From an uncultured Halomicronema sp. (lineage in GTDB: Bacteria > Cyanobacteriota > Cyanobacteriia > Phormidesmidales > Phormidesmidaceae), in the NCBI GenBank assembly GCA_937897665.1, contig CALCPB010000718.1, positions 1 to 7,950 on the forward strand: DNA of 7,950 bases. Direction: 5' to 3'. The stretch's first letter is position 1, and every line of letters begins with the position of its first letter. The position numbers were made by a program, and so were the translations under genes. Below are positions 1 through 7,334 of the stretch, piece after piece. Below the pieces are notes generated by a model. It searched no databases and was not told where the DNA came from. It saw nothing but the letters and a program-made list of their open reading frames with translations.

Positions 1-132
1 ACAGGTGCCCCCCATGTCAGCCGCTTCAATAATCGCGGTTTTGAGACCCCGGCGCACGGCGTGTAGGGCCGCGCCATGCCCGCCGACCCCGGCACCAATA
101 ATGACCAAGTCATAGTCAAAGGCTTGACTCAC
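1..132 (-). CDS. lpdA: Dihydrolipoyl dehydrogenase (E3), N-terminal fragment
   Basis: The flavoprotein reoxidises dihydrolipoamide with NAD+ in 2-oxoacid dehydrogenase complexes and the glycine cleavage system. Only the first 44 residues are present. They contain the FAD-binding dinucleotide motif [15 protein letters not shown] (residues 8-22), the acidic end of the second beta strand (IIEAADMGG, 34-42) and end at GGTC, whose Cys44 would be the first cysteine of the redox disulfide (GGTCxxxGC in the family). The first residues resemble cyanobacterial LpdA closely, from memory. The start is GTG, read as Met, chosen because the FAD motif begins at the usual distance and a good Shine-Dalgarno (GAGGAG) lies six bases upstream. 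The gene runs off the window at base 1, which is exactly a codon boundary. Identification as E3 rather than another class I disulfide oxidoreductase rests on this N-terminus alone. Confidence 0.88.
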   Translation of the reverse strand, partial: MSQAFDYDLVIIGAGVGGHGAALHAVRRGLKTAIIEAADMGGTC

Positions 133-138
133 AGCTCT

Positions 139-144
139 CTCCTC
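139..144 (-). promoter_or_regulatory. Shine-Dalgarno site of lpdA
   Basis: Read on the minus strand the bases are GAGGAG, followed by six bases and the GTG start codon. It is the clearest ribosome binding site in the window and supports the non-ATG start of lpdA. Confidence 0.6.
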
Positions 145-182
145 AGCAATCGCAGCGAATTCTAGAGTATCGTTTGCTGCAG

Positions 183-204
183 CGACTGGCTACCTGGCCA
201 GTCG
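183..204 (-). other. Short inverted repeat in the lpdA upstream region
   Basis: CGACTGGC and GCCAGTCG form a perfect 8-bp stem around a six-base loop, about 50 bases upstream of the lpdA start. It could be a 5' leader hairpin or a regulator site. Nothing in the sequence distinguishes these, and a stem of this size may be chance. Confidence 0.35.
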
Positions 205-250
205 TCCTGTAGCTTTTCCATTCTTGACCAAAGTGGACAATTTCGACAGT

Positions 251-289
251 GGGCATCCCTCGACCTAGCTGCCGGGTCGAGGGATGCCC
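251..289 (-). terminator. Strong hairpin, probable terminator after the desaturase gene
   Basis: The arms at 251-265 and 275-289 are perfectly complementary over 15 bp (GGGCATCCCTCGACC and its reverse complement), with a nine-base loop. It begins 44 bases past the stop of the upstream minus-strand desaturase gene and lies more than 110 bases before lpdA, the position expected of a terminator between the two. No T-run follows on either strand, so it is not a canonical intrinsic terminator. It may act as a hairpin-only terminator, a 3'-end stabiliser or part of the lpdA leader. Confidence 0.5.
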
Positions 290-333
290 CGTTGGATAGC
301 AGCGACATCAGGCCGTCGGTAGGGCTCAAGGCC

Positions 334-1275
334 TTACGATCGCCCTAGCTTTTGCACCACACTTGGCGATGTCGTTGAGGGCGGCACGGGAGCCGTCAAC
401 GGCGGTACCGGCCAAGCGCGATCGCGCGCGCGGGCTAACAAATGGTGCTCTTTCGGCACCTTGACCCGCGTGGCTAAGCCGACCCGTTCTAACAGCTTAA
501 TGAAGCGATAGGTCGGGTCAGGCAAATAAACCACGCGATCGGCCCGCAGGGTAATGCCATGACGACTCGATGACGGAAACGTATGGTGTAAATTGTGCCA
601 GCCTTCCCCCAGCGTTAGAATCGCCACAAATCCGTTATTGCGGCTCGTATCGTCAGTCTGAAAGGGCTGCTCGCCGACTAAATGACTGAGCGAATTCACA
701 GTTTGCGCCCCGTGAAACAGTACTGTTGTACTGAGAAAAAACGCTCCCAGATATTCCCAGCCTCCTAGCCCATAAGAGACAGCCCCCAAGGCCACTAAAG
801 GCAGAAAATGTAGGCGATCGAGCCGCCGCAGAAAGGCATCATTTTCCACATCAGCGGGCAGCTTAGCAGGGAAAAACTGGCGCGATAACAGCCAGCCCCC
901 CTGCGACCAATAAACCCCGTTGATCCCCTGCGGGGGGACATAGGGCGAATGGGGATCGTGCAGCTGATCCGCATGTTGGTGATGGGCGAGGTGATGAGCT
1001 TTCCACCAGCTTGGCCCCATTTGCCCCGCAGCCGACGCCACTACACAGCCCAGCCACAACAGCGGTTTTGGGGCCTGGTAGCTTTTGTGAGTCAGAAGGC
1101 GATGATAGATACCCGTAGTCGCCAGCATCCGTAGCACGTACCACAGCACTGCCCAGGCTATGGCCCCGGCTGACAAACCAGTGATGAATAGGAGCAGTGA
1201 TCCCACATGGCTGATGAGGATCAGCGCTGGCCCAATCAGATAGAGCACGACCGTCAGCGGAGAATATTGCCGCAT
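334..1275 (-). CDS. Membrane fatty-acid (acyl-lipid/acyl-CoA) desaturase, DesC-like
   Basis: This is a 313-residue integral membrane di-iron desaturase, of the class that introduces a cis double bond into fatty acyl chains. The three histidine boxes are all present: HRLLTH (58-63), HHLAHH (94-99, containing HxxHH) and HNLHH (227-231), plus the conserved NSLSH (194-198). The surrounding GPSWWKAHH, DPHSP and LTLGEGWHN are typical of the delta-9 (stearoyl-type) group. Hydrophobic segments lie at about 5-50, 72-90 and 157-190. The last 30 or so residues are a Pro/Ser/Thr-rich tail outside the catalytic domain. The ATG start is preceded by an A8 tract and no Shine-Dalgarno. A weak promoter candidate lies about 30-60 bases upstream. 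The known cyanobacterial DesC is the nearest named enzyme; regiospecificity and acyl carrier cannot be read from sequence, so no symbol is given. Confidence 0.9.
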   Translation of the reverse strand: MRQYSPLTVVLYLIGPALILISHVGSLLLFITGLSAGAIAWAVLWYVLRMLATTGIYHRLLTHKSYQAPKPLLWLGCVVASAAGQMGPSWWKAHHLAHHQHADQLHDPHSPYVPPQGINGVYWSQGGWLLSRQFFPAKLPADVENDAFLRRLDRLHFLPLVALGAVSYGLGGWEYLGAFFLSTTVLFHGAQTVNSLSHLVGEQPFQTDDTSRNNGFVAILTLGEGWHNLHHTFPSSSRHGITLRADRVVYLPDPTYRFIKLLERVGLATRVKVPKEHHLLARARDRAWPVPPLTAPVPPSTTSPSVVQKLGRS

Positions 1276-1649
1276 ATTTTTTTTAGTTGCCTGATATTTA
1301 GCAAACCTCAGTCTACCGGCATCTGTCTCTACTCAAATCCCCCTGAAGACAATTCACCTGACTCAAAGCGGATGGGAGCGTTGATTTCAGTCTCACGCAC
1401 AGCCAATGCGAGACGTCTGGCATCGATCGCCTTCCCCCGATGACAACTGGCTTGTGCCCGATCACCGTTTTTCGTCGGTGGAACCCGGCGAAAACTTTAG
1501 GGTCTTAAAAGGTAGAACACGGCAATGCGTTTCGCAGAGAATCAGGACCGCTCGCTTGGCCTTCGTAGACCTGAAAGCCAAGCGAGCGACGAATCATCGC
1601 GGCATCACCCACACGCATTCATTGATATATCGCTGACTAAAAAACGTAC
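1276..1649. other. Divergent intergenic region between desaturase and CAP genes
   Basis: This 374-bp stretch must hold the promoters of both flanking genes. For the minus-strand desaturase, a weak candidate is TTGAGT (1331-1336) and TAGACT (1310-1315) with a short 15-base spacer, placing a start of transcription near 1302. For the plus-strand CAP gene no convincing -35/-10 pair is seen; GATATAT at 1624-1630 is a possible but unsupported -10. The main structural element is the stem-loop at 1549-1588. A 76-codon open frame at 1406-1636 has no recognisable protein features or ribosome binding site and is not called. Confidence 0.5.
1549..1588 (+). other. Large stem-loop upstream of the CAP gene
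   Basis: The arms at 1549-1564 and 1573-1588 pair over 16 positions with a single mismatch (C1561 against A1576), with an eight-base loop GTAGACCT. The outer 12 bp (CGCTCGCTTGGC) are perfect and GC-rich. It ends 61 bases before the CAP start codon, so if transcribed it would be a stable 5' leader structure. No T-run follows. It could equally be a terminator for an unannotated transcript or a symmetrical protein-binding site. Confidence 0.5.
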
Positions 1650-2714
1650 ATGCAGAATTCCAGTTTTATACAAGAGGTCGTCCGGCTGACGAATCAGTTT
1701 CGGGCCCAAAATGGTCTGAGCGTGCTCTCAGTAGACACCGACCTAACTGAGGCAGCTCAGTCCTATTCAAAAACCATGGCGCTCGGAGACTTTTTTAGTC
1801 ACATCGGGCCAGGTGGCTCGCTGCCGTGGGATCGGGCAGAAGCTGCTGGGTACGACACGGGCATTGTCGGCGAAAACATTGGGATGGGCTTTTCGACGCC
1901 AGACGAGATTGTGGACGCGTGGATTGATAGTGACAGACACCGAGCCGCCATGCTAAACCCTCGATACAACGAGATCGGCGTGGGTTACTACTTTCTGCGC
2001 AATGATACTGGCTCGGTCAATTACAACACTTACTGGACTCAACTATTTGGCCAGGGCGATATCGAAGTCGTGGCGGCTGATGGCAGCGTCGCGGTATTTG
2101 ATCCGGTACAGTATGGGGCTTCATATGGCGATTTGATTGCCGCCTATGGCTACGATCCGATCGCCTTTGAGCAGCACTACATCATTTTTGGCAGAGCCGA
2201 AGGTCGGATTAGCGATCGCTTTGACGAAGAGCGTTACTTAGCCTCTTATGATGACTTGATCGAAGCGTTTGGCTACGATCCCGCGACTGCGACCGCCCAC
2301 TACATTCAATTGGGCCATTATGAGGGCCGCTCAGATGACGGGTTTCAGCCGCTGCAATATTTAGCATCCTACGGGGATCTCCTCACGGCCTTTGGGACCA
2401 ATGCTGAGTCGGCCACTCAGCACTATATTCAATTGGGCTATCGCGAAGGGCGATCGGATGAGCTATTTGATGCCGGTCGCTATTTGGCCTCTAACGCTGA
2501 CTTGATCAACGCTTTTGGCTACGACACTGAGGGCGCATCGAGCCATTACATCCTGCTGGGAATCAGCGAAAATCGTTCTACCACATCATTTGACCCCGCC
2601 GCCTACTTAGGGCTGCATGCCGATCTGCAGTCAGCGTTTGGGAGTGACCTCACCGCCGCCACTCGGCACTATGTTCAGTTGGGATTCCTGGAGGGCAGGG
2701 CTACAGGCACTTAG
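1650..2714 (+). CDS. CAP/SCP-domain (YkwD-like) protein with five C-terminal 41-residue repeats
   Basis: This is a 354-residue two-part protein. Residues 1-136 form a CAP (SCP/PR-1) domain of the bacterial YkwD-like type: FFSHIGPGG (His51), GENIGMG (Glu75), a SDRHRAAMLNP block (His97), YNEIGVG (Glu108) and YWTQLFG. These supply the usual His/Glu tetrad. Residues 150-354 are exactly five 41-residue repeats starting at 150, 191, 232, 273 and 314, with consensus F-D-x3-Y-L-A-S-Y-x-D-L-I-x-A-F-G, then A-x-x-H-Y-I-x-L-G-x-x-E-G-R. I recall similar repeats in predicted secreted cyanobacterial and proteobacterial proteins but cannot name a family. There is no N-terminal signal peptide. An in-frame TAA at 1638-1640 rules out a longer N-terminus, and no Shine-Dalgarno is visible. 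CAP proteins are usually extracellular, so a signal-less export route (for example type I secretion) is inference. Molecular function unknown. Confidence 0.85.
   Translation: MQNSSFIQEVVRLTNQFRAQNGLSVLSVDTDLTEAAQSYSKTMALGDFFSHIGPGGSLPWDRAEAAGYDTGIVGENIGMGFSTPDEIVDAWIDSDRHRAAMLNPRYNEIGVGYYFLRNDTGSVNYNTYWTQLFGQGDIEVVAADGSVAVFDPVQYGASYGDLIAAYGYDPIAFEQHYIIFGRAEGRISDRFDEERYLASYDDLIEAFGYDPATATAHYIQLGHYEGRSDDGFQPLQYLASYGDLLTAFGTNAESATQHYIQLGYREGRSDELFDAGRYLASNADLINAFGYDTEGASSHYILLGISENRSTTSFDPAAYLGLHADLQSAFGSDLTAATRHYVQLGFLEGRATGT
2097..2711 (+). repeat. Five tandem 123-bp coding repeats
   Basis: Five in-frame units of exactly 123 bp begin at 2097, 2220, 2343, 2466 and 2589 and end at the last sense codon of the CAP-domain gene. 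The protein pattern is well kept: aromatic/Leu at positions 6-7, D-L in the middle, H-Y, then G-x-x-E-G-R or a close variant (E-N-R in unit 4). The DNA units differ at many synonymous sites, so the array is old or held by protein-level selection rather than freshly duplicated. The absence of indels between units suggests each is one structural module. Confidence 0.85.
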
Positions 2715-2736
2715 GGAACTGCGAAGGGAACTGCGA
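2713..2736 (+). repeat. Perfect 12-bp tandem duplication at the CAP gene stop
   Basis: AGGGAACTGCGA occurs twice in immediate succession, the first copy overlapping the last two bases of the TAG stop codon. It looks like a small replication-slippage duplication. No function is evident. The rest of the 166-bp gap to recG has no clear terminator. Confidence 0.7.
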
Positions 2737-2880
2737 GTCAATCCAGTAACTGAACCTTGCTGTGGATGGGGGAGAAGGTATGGCGGCATGCAGAAGTCGG
2801 CAATTGGAATCAAACATCTGGAGTGACCGGATCAAACTGCACTGAGGAAAAATCCTGCATCTCACCCAGCACAATATCCA

Positions 2881-5409
2881 TTACGTCAAAATTGCGCCGC
2901 CCATCAGCTTTTCATAGCGGCGTTGGAGTTCTTGTCGCAAGATCGGAAATTTTGACAATGTCGGATCTTCGTTGATCACTGTTTCAGCCGCCTGCCGGGC
3001 GATCGCCAGCGCATCTTGATCGGCGACCAGGCTAGCGAGGGCAAAGTCTGGGAGGCCGGACTGGCGCGTCCCCAGCACTTGCCCTGGCCCGCGAAAGCGC
3101 ATGTCCATTTCGGAGATAAAGAAGCCGTCTTGCGACTCTTCGAGCACCTTGAGCCGCTGCAGCGCGACATCGTTGCGGGTACTGCTCATCAGCAGACAAA
3201 AGGACTGGGCCGCCCCCCGCCCCACGCGCCCCCGCAGCAGGTGCAGGTGCGGAAGCCCAAAGCGCACGGCAAGGTAGGTTTGCCTAACGGTGGCGTTGGG
3301 CACGTCTACGCCCACTTCAACCACAGTCGTCGAGACCAGCATCTGACTATGACCGTCGCGGAACTGACTAATGGCGGCGTCTTTTTCGGCGGCACTCATG
3401 CGGCCGTGTAGCAAGCCCACTTTGAATTCAGGAAACACCTCTTCCTGCAGTCGCTGGTGCTCATCGATCGCTGAGCGCAAATCCAGCTTTTCCGACTCTT
3501 CTACCAGGGGCAGCACGACATAGATTTGCCGACCTTGGGCGATCTCCCGCCGCATCAGGTCGTAGGCATGGGTGCGATCGCGGCCCTTGAGCAAAGTGGT
3601 TTGAATGGCTTTGCGACCCGGCGGCAGCTCATCAATTTGACCGACTTCCAGATCGCCATGCAGCGTCAGCGCCAACGTGCGGGGAATCGGCGTCGCCGTC
3701 AGCGTCAGCACGTGAGGATTATCGCCTTTGCGCTGTAGTCGTGCTCGCTGCTGCACCCCAAACCGATGCTGCTCATCGATCGCGACTAGGCCCAAGCGTT
3801 GGAACTGCACAGGATCTTCGATCAGCGCGTGGGTGCCCACCAGCAGCGGCAGTTGCCCCGTCATCAGATCTGAGAGAGTTTGTCGCCGCTTGGCTGCCCG
3901 AGTCGAACCGGTGAGCAACTCCACTGGCAGACTGAGTGCGTTAAACCAGCCCACCAGCTTGCGATAGTGCTGCTCGGCCAGCACCTCAGTCGGGGCCATC
4001 AGCGCCCCCTGATACCCAGCTTGAATCGCCGCTAAGATCGCCACCACCGCCACCACCGTTTTGCCCGAGCCGACATCGCCCTGCACCAACCGGTTCATCG
4101 GCGTCGGTTGCTGAATGTCGGTCAAGATTTCGTTCACGACCCGCTGCTGTGCGCCGGTAAAGGCAAACGGCAGGTTGTCGTAAAACTGGTCAATCAGCGC
4201 TCCGGTCGGCGCTAAAATTACCGAGGTCGCCTGCTGGCGGCGCGTTTGGCGGCGTTGCAACAGTCCCAGTTGCAGGTAGAAAAACTCGTCAAACACCAAG
4301 CGACGGCGGGCCTGCTGCAGCGTTTCATCATCTTTGGGAAAGTGGATATGGGCAATCGCCACCGGCAACTCAACCAGGCCAAATTCTTGACGAATGGCGG
4401 CGGGTAGCGGATCTTGTAGGGCGATCGCCGTCGGCAACGCGGCCACTATCGCTCGCCGCACCAGGGCTGCTCCTACCCCTTCCGTCAAGGGATACACCGG
4501 CACAATACGACCCACCGTGAGCGATGCGGCTTCGCCGTCTGGCCCGTCAAGTACCTCCAAGTCGGGACTGTCAAGGGTGATGCCATACTTATTTTTTTTC
4601 ACCAGTCCTGAAGCGGCGACGACGGCCCCGACCGGATACTGTCGCTTCTGGCTCTGCTGCCAGCCCATATTGCGAAAGCGTTTGCCCGGCCAAAACTTGG
4701 TCAGGCGAATCTGACCCGTCGCATCAGTCAGCACCAGCTCTTGAATCGTCAGATTCGGATTTCTCGGACTGCTAAAACAGCCTGATCGCTTCACTGTGCC
4801 CACCAGCGTCACCGTTTCCCCCGGCTGCAGCTCGCGGATGGGCACCTGCTGCGCATAGTTGATGTAGTCACGGGGGTAATAATGCAGCAGATCTAGCGCC
4901 GTTAACAAACCGAGCTTTGCCAGCCGTTCCGCATTCTTGGGGCCAACGCCTTTGAGATAGGTGACGGGCTGCTCAGGGGGCGAGACCTGGCCGTTTCGCC
5001 CAGTTGACACCGCTGGGGCTGATGGTGCAGATTTTGAACGTCCGACCGCCGTTTTCGCGCGGCCATTCTTCACGGAACCACTCGCTTTAGCTGGCGCGGC
5101 AGCAGGTTTCGCCTGCTCTAAAGATTTCATAGTATCGTACAGGGTTTGCCGCGTTTCGGCCACGAGATGCTGACGCGCGGCTAAACTCATCTCGCGATAC
5201 CGGCTGTAGTCTGCCGCCAGCGATCGCCACTGCCCCTGCTTATCCGCCGGTAAGGGAGCGGGCGGCGCCGACAGTTCCCCCTGCAAAAACTCGCTAAAAC
5301 GCTGCTGATGTCCTTCTAAGTCGTTGAAGCCGCGATCGGCTTCGACCATCAGCGCCTTTTGCAGGCGAGTCCAGTCAGGCGCGGTTGCATTGTGGAGAGT
5401 GTCGCTCAT
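2881..5409 (-). CDS. recG: ATP-dependent DNA helicase RecG
   Basis: RecG is a monomeric double-strand DNA translocase that reverses stalled forks and branch-migrates Holliday and D-loop structures. Of 842 residues, about the first 145 are an extra domain plus an Ala/Lys/Ser-rich linker (100-147) absent from the 693-residue E. coli enzyme; such an extension is usual in cyanobacterial RecG, from memory. The wedge/OB region follows ([13 protein letters not shown] at 151-163; OB fold about 195-290). The helicase core has Walker A GDVGSGKT (444-451), APTEVLA (472-478), DEQH (545-548), TATPIPRT (571-578), [16 protein letters not shown] (693-708), LRGRVGRG (725-732) and [18 protein letters not shown] (768-785). 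The reading frame is intact. Residues 709-715 and 724 depart from the usual RecG sequence (see findings). The ATG has only a weak GGG-type ribosome site. The 317-bp upstream gap suggests its own promoter. Confidence 0.96.
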   Translation of the reverse strand: [842 protein letters not shown]

Positions 5410-5726
5410 ACGCCCAATCGACCAAAGCTCAGCAGCTAGCGGATTCAGAGACCACCGGGAACCCCCAGATTGTTCAGGATACTAACCCGAGACTGGTAGG
5501 GGAGGGAAAGCTCCATTCTAAAACCGCTAGCTTGTCAGCAACTGTGGGCATATGGTTTGAGTAACGCTCGCAAACAGTATGGCAGTCTAACTAGAGCCCA
5601 AGACCAAGCTGCTACCGCTGAGCGATCGCCTTCAACGGTAGGAAAGGAGAAGGGGCTCATCAAGCGAACATCGTTTTCCCAACAATCCCAGTCAAGGCCG
5701 TGCTGCAGCCATCGCGAACCGGATGA
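5410..5726 (-). other. Upstream region of recG, downstream of the SPOR gene
   Basis: This 317-bp gap holds no plausible coding frame. It should contain the end of the SPOR transcript and the recG promoter. No hairpin with a T-run follows the SPOR stop at 5727. The only paired element is CTACCG (5612-5617) with CGGTAG (5636-5641), enclosing a HIP1 octamer at 5622-5629, too weak to call a terminator. A promoter candidate for recG is listed separately. Confidence 0.5.
5515..5541 (-). promoter_or_regulatory. Candidate recG promoter
   Basis: On the minus strand, TAGAAT (5520-5515) matches five of six bases of the -10 consensus. TTGCTG (5541-5536) is a poor -35, with a spacing of 15. Transcription would start near 5507, giving a leader of just under 100 bases. 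Weak evidence, from pattern matching only. Confidence 0.28.
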
Positions 5727-7073
5727 TTAGGGCTCGTAAACTTGAGCTTCAATGCCTTGACTGCTTAATTCTTCAGTCAAGGCAGCGGCACCTGCTTCAC
5801 TACTAAATGCGCCTAACTGAATGCGGGCACCCACATCAAAATTACGCACGTAGGCATCGCCCACGACCTCACGGGCCTCATCCAAGGAGAGATCCCCCGT
5901 GTAGTCTGACACCACGTAATAAGAACTCACCGGCGCTTGACTCACTGCAGGCGAAGGATTGGCGGTCGCGGGGGCGGGCCCCACTGCCGCTGGTTGAGGT
6001 GCTGGGGCCGGTGCTGGAGCCGCTGCCGGGGCCTGATTGGTGGGGGCGATCGCCGCCGGACGCGGCGCTGGAGTAATGTTTTGCGGGATCTGATTGACCT
6101 GCTGGGGAGTTGGCGTACCCGCCGCAGAGGTCGTATTGGCGGCAGCATTGCCCGCATTTGTCTGATTGGCCCCTAAACCGTTGCCATTGCCAGGGCGATC
6201 GGTGGCGAGGGGGGTCGGCTGCCCCGCTAGCGGCGAAGCGCTAGAAGGCAAGTTGCTAAGCGTGTTGAGGTCTAGGGTCGAAAACTCTCGCTGCGAGAGA
6301 TCAGGCCCAAGCGCACTCAGAGGCGGTCCCTCAGGGCTGGCGATCTCGTCTGCATCTGCGGTCACCCCATCCACGGTTTCAACCTCCTCATTCCCTTCTG
6401 CACCGGGCCAAAAGCGAGCCAGCGGGCTATTGCCAAACAAGTTTTGGGCAGCAGAGGGGTTGACCAGCACAAATCCAAACCCGGCACTCGCCACGAGCAG
6501 CAGCAACAATGCGCCCAAGCCGAGGGGGGTATTGATGCCCTCAAACCAGCTTTTTGCTGTGGGGGAAGGCTCTGACCCAGCCGCTGGATATGAGGTATCA
6601 AAGTTTTGCAGCAGCGCCTCAGATGACTCTAGGTAATTGTCGGGCTGCGGGGCGGCCTGCCGCACAAGAGCACTTTTGAGATTGGCCACCTCTGAGACGC
6701 TACCAGTTGCAGTGGCTGGTACGGGGTCTGAGACAGGGGCTGGCGCACTGGAATTAGCCGTTTGGGCAATGCGCGGATTGGGGGGTGGAGGGGGTGCCGC
6801 AGCCGCAGTCGCGGGCAATTTCACCGGCTTAGCCGGGGTTGGCACGTTGATGAGATTGAGCGATCGTTGCCGACGTGACTGAAACTGGGGTGGTGCAACA
6901 CCGGGCTGAGCTTCACCGCGCTTGGCATAGCGATACCGTGCCAGCTCGTAGTCAAGGTTAATGTTGAGGCTAGATAGCGTGCTTCTCAGAGGGGGTTTGA
7001 GTCCTTCTAGCAAGGCACTGTTAGCCAGCGGTGATTGAGAATAAGACTGCTGAGGGGCAGTTGAGGGGGTCAT
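5727..7073 (-). CDS. Membrane-anchored SPOR-domain protein (FtsN-like architecture)
   Basis: From the chosen start the product has 448 residues. Residues 1-182 are cytoplasmic and Pro/Ala-rich, with a short charged block DYELARYRYAKRGE (41-54) that I recall in related cyanobacterial proteins. Residues 183-204 are one transmembrane segment. Residues 205-384 are a low-complexity Pro/Ala/Asn linker including a (PA)n run. Residues 385-448 end in a SPOR-like half (ARIQLGAFSSEAGAAALTEEL) that in the family binds denuded peptidoglycan glycans at division sites. A topology of short cytosolic part, membrane anchor, flexible linker and terminal SPOR domain resembles FtsN/DedD; a division or envelope role is inferred. 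The start is the ATG at 7073: GAGG lies seven bases upstream. A longer frame opens at 7187, but its 38 extra residues look non-protein-like and begin next to a good -10 element. Confidence 0.8.
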   Translation of the reverse strand: MTPSTAPQQSYSQSPLANSALLEGLKPPLRSTLSSLNINLDYELARYRYAKRGEAQPGVAPPQFQSRRQRSLNLINVPTPAKPVKLPATAAAAPPPPPNPRIAQTANSSAPAPVSDPVPATATGSVSEVANLKSALVRQAAPQPDNYLESSEALLQNFDTSYPAAGSEPSPTAKSWFEGINTPLGLGALLLLLVASAGFGFVLVNPSAAQNLFGNSPLARFWPGAEGNEEVETVDGVTADADEIASPEGPPLSALGPDLSQREFSTLDLNTLSNLPSSASPLAGQPTPLATDRPGNGNGLGANQTNAGNAAANTTSAAGTPTPQQVNQIPQNITPAPRPAAIAPTNQAPAAAPAPAPAPQPAAVGPAPATANPSPAVSQAPVSSYYVVSDYTGDLSLDEAREVVGDAYVRNFDVGARIQLGAFSSEAGAAALTEELSSQGIEAQVYEP

Positions 7074-7190
7074 GGGGCTCGCCTCACGGAAAATACCAAC
7101 ACGGTTTACACCAACGACGCAGACCAGCCGCAACTTGCTTTTGCCTCTGATAGAGAGGCTTTTGCTGATATCTGCGGCAACTCGCATCTA

Positions 7191-7199
7191 GTTATAGCA
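7191..7199 (-). promoter_or_regulatory. Candidate extended -10 promoter of the SPOR gene
   Basis: On the minus strand the bases read TGC-TATAAC, an extended -10 (TGn plus five of six consensus bases). No good -35 lies 16-18 bases upstream. Transcription would start near 7184, leaving a leader of about 110 bases before the ATG at 7073 and excluding the longer start at 7187. Confidence 0.35.
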
Positions 7200-7334
7200 A
7201 TGTCTGCGTAAAAGTGAGCATTCTTTTAAGACAAGATTTGTTCGCAGTTGGCACAATGTCGCTACATTTAGGGGGGTGTTAAAGAGAAATCACGCCACCC
7301 CTAGCGACGTCACCGCCCACTGTCAGACTAGAGT

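Noticed and set aside
1406..1636. A 76-codon plus-strand open frame just before the CAP gene
   Set aside because: No ribosome binding site, no recognisable protein pattern, and it overlaps the strong stem-loop at 1549-1588; chance is the simpler reading.
2737..2880. Possible terminator between the convergent CAP and recG genes
   Set aside because: Only short interrupted pairings were found (for example near 2816-2833 and 2837-2860), none with a convincing stem plus T-run.
3238..3285. Compensating frameshift pair within recG
   Set aside because: I translated the stretch in the other two forward frames and neither gives the usual residues, so the difference is substitution-like rather than a shifted frame.
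5807..6636. Several plus-strand open frames opposite the SPOR gene
   Set aside because: They are rich in Arg/Pro/Gly as expected of the complement of Pro/Ala-rich codons, and the minus strand carries a gene with a membrane segment and SPOR domain.
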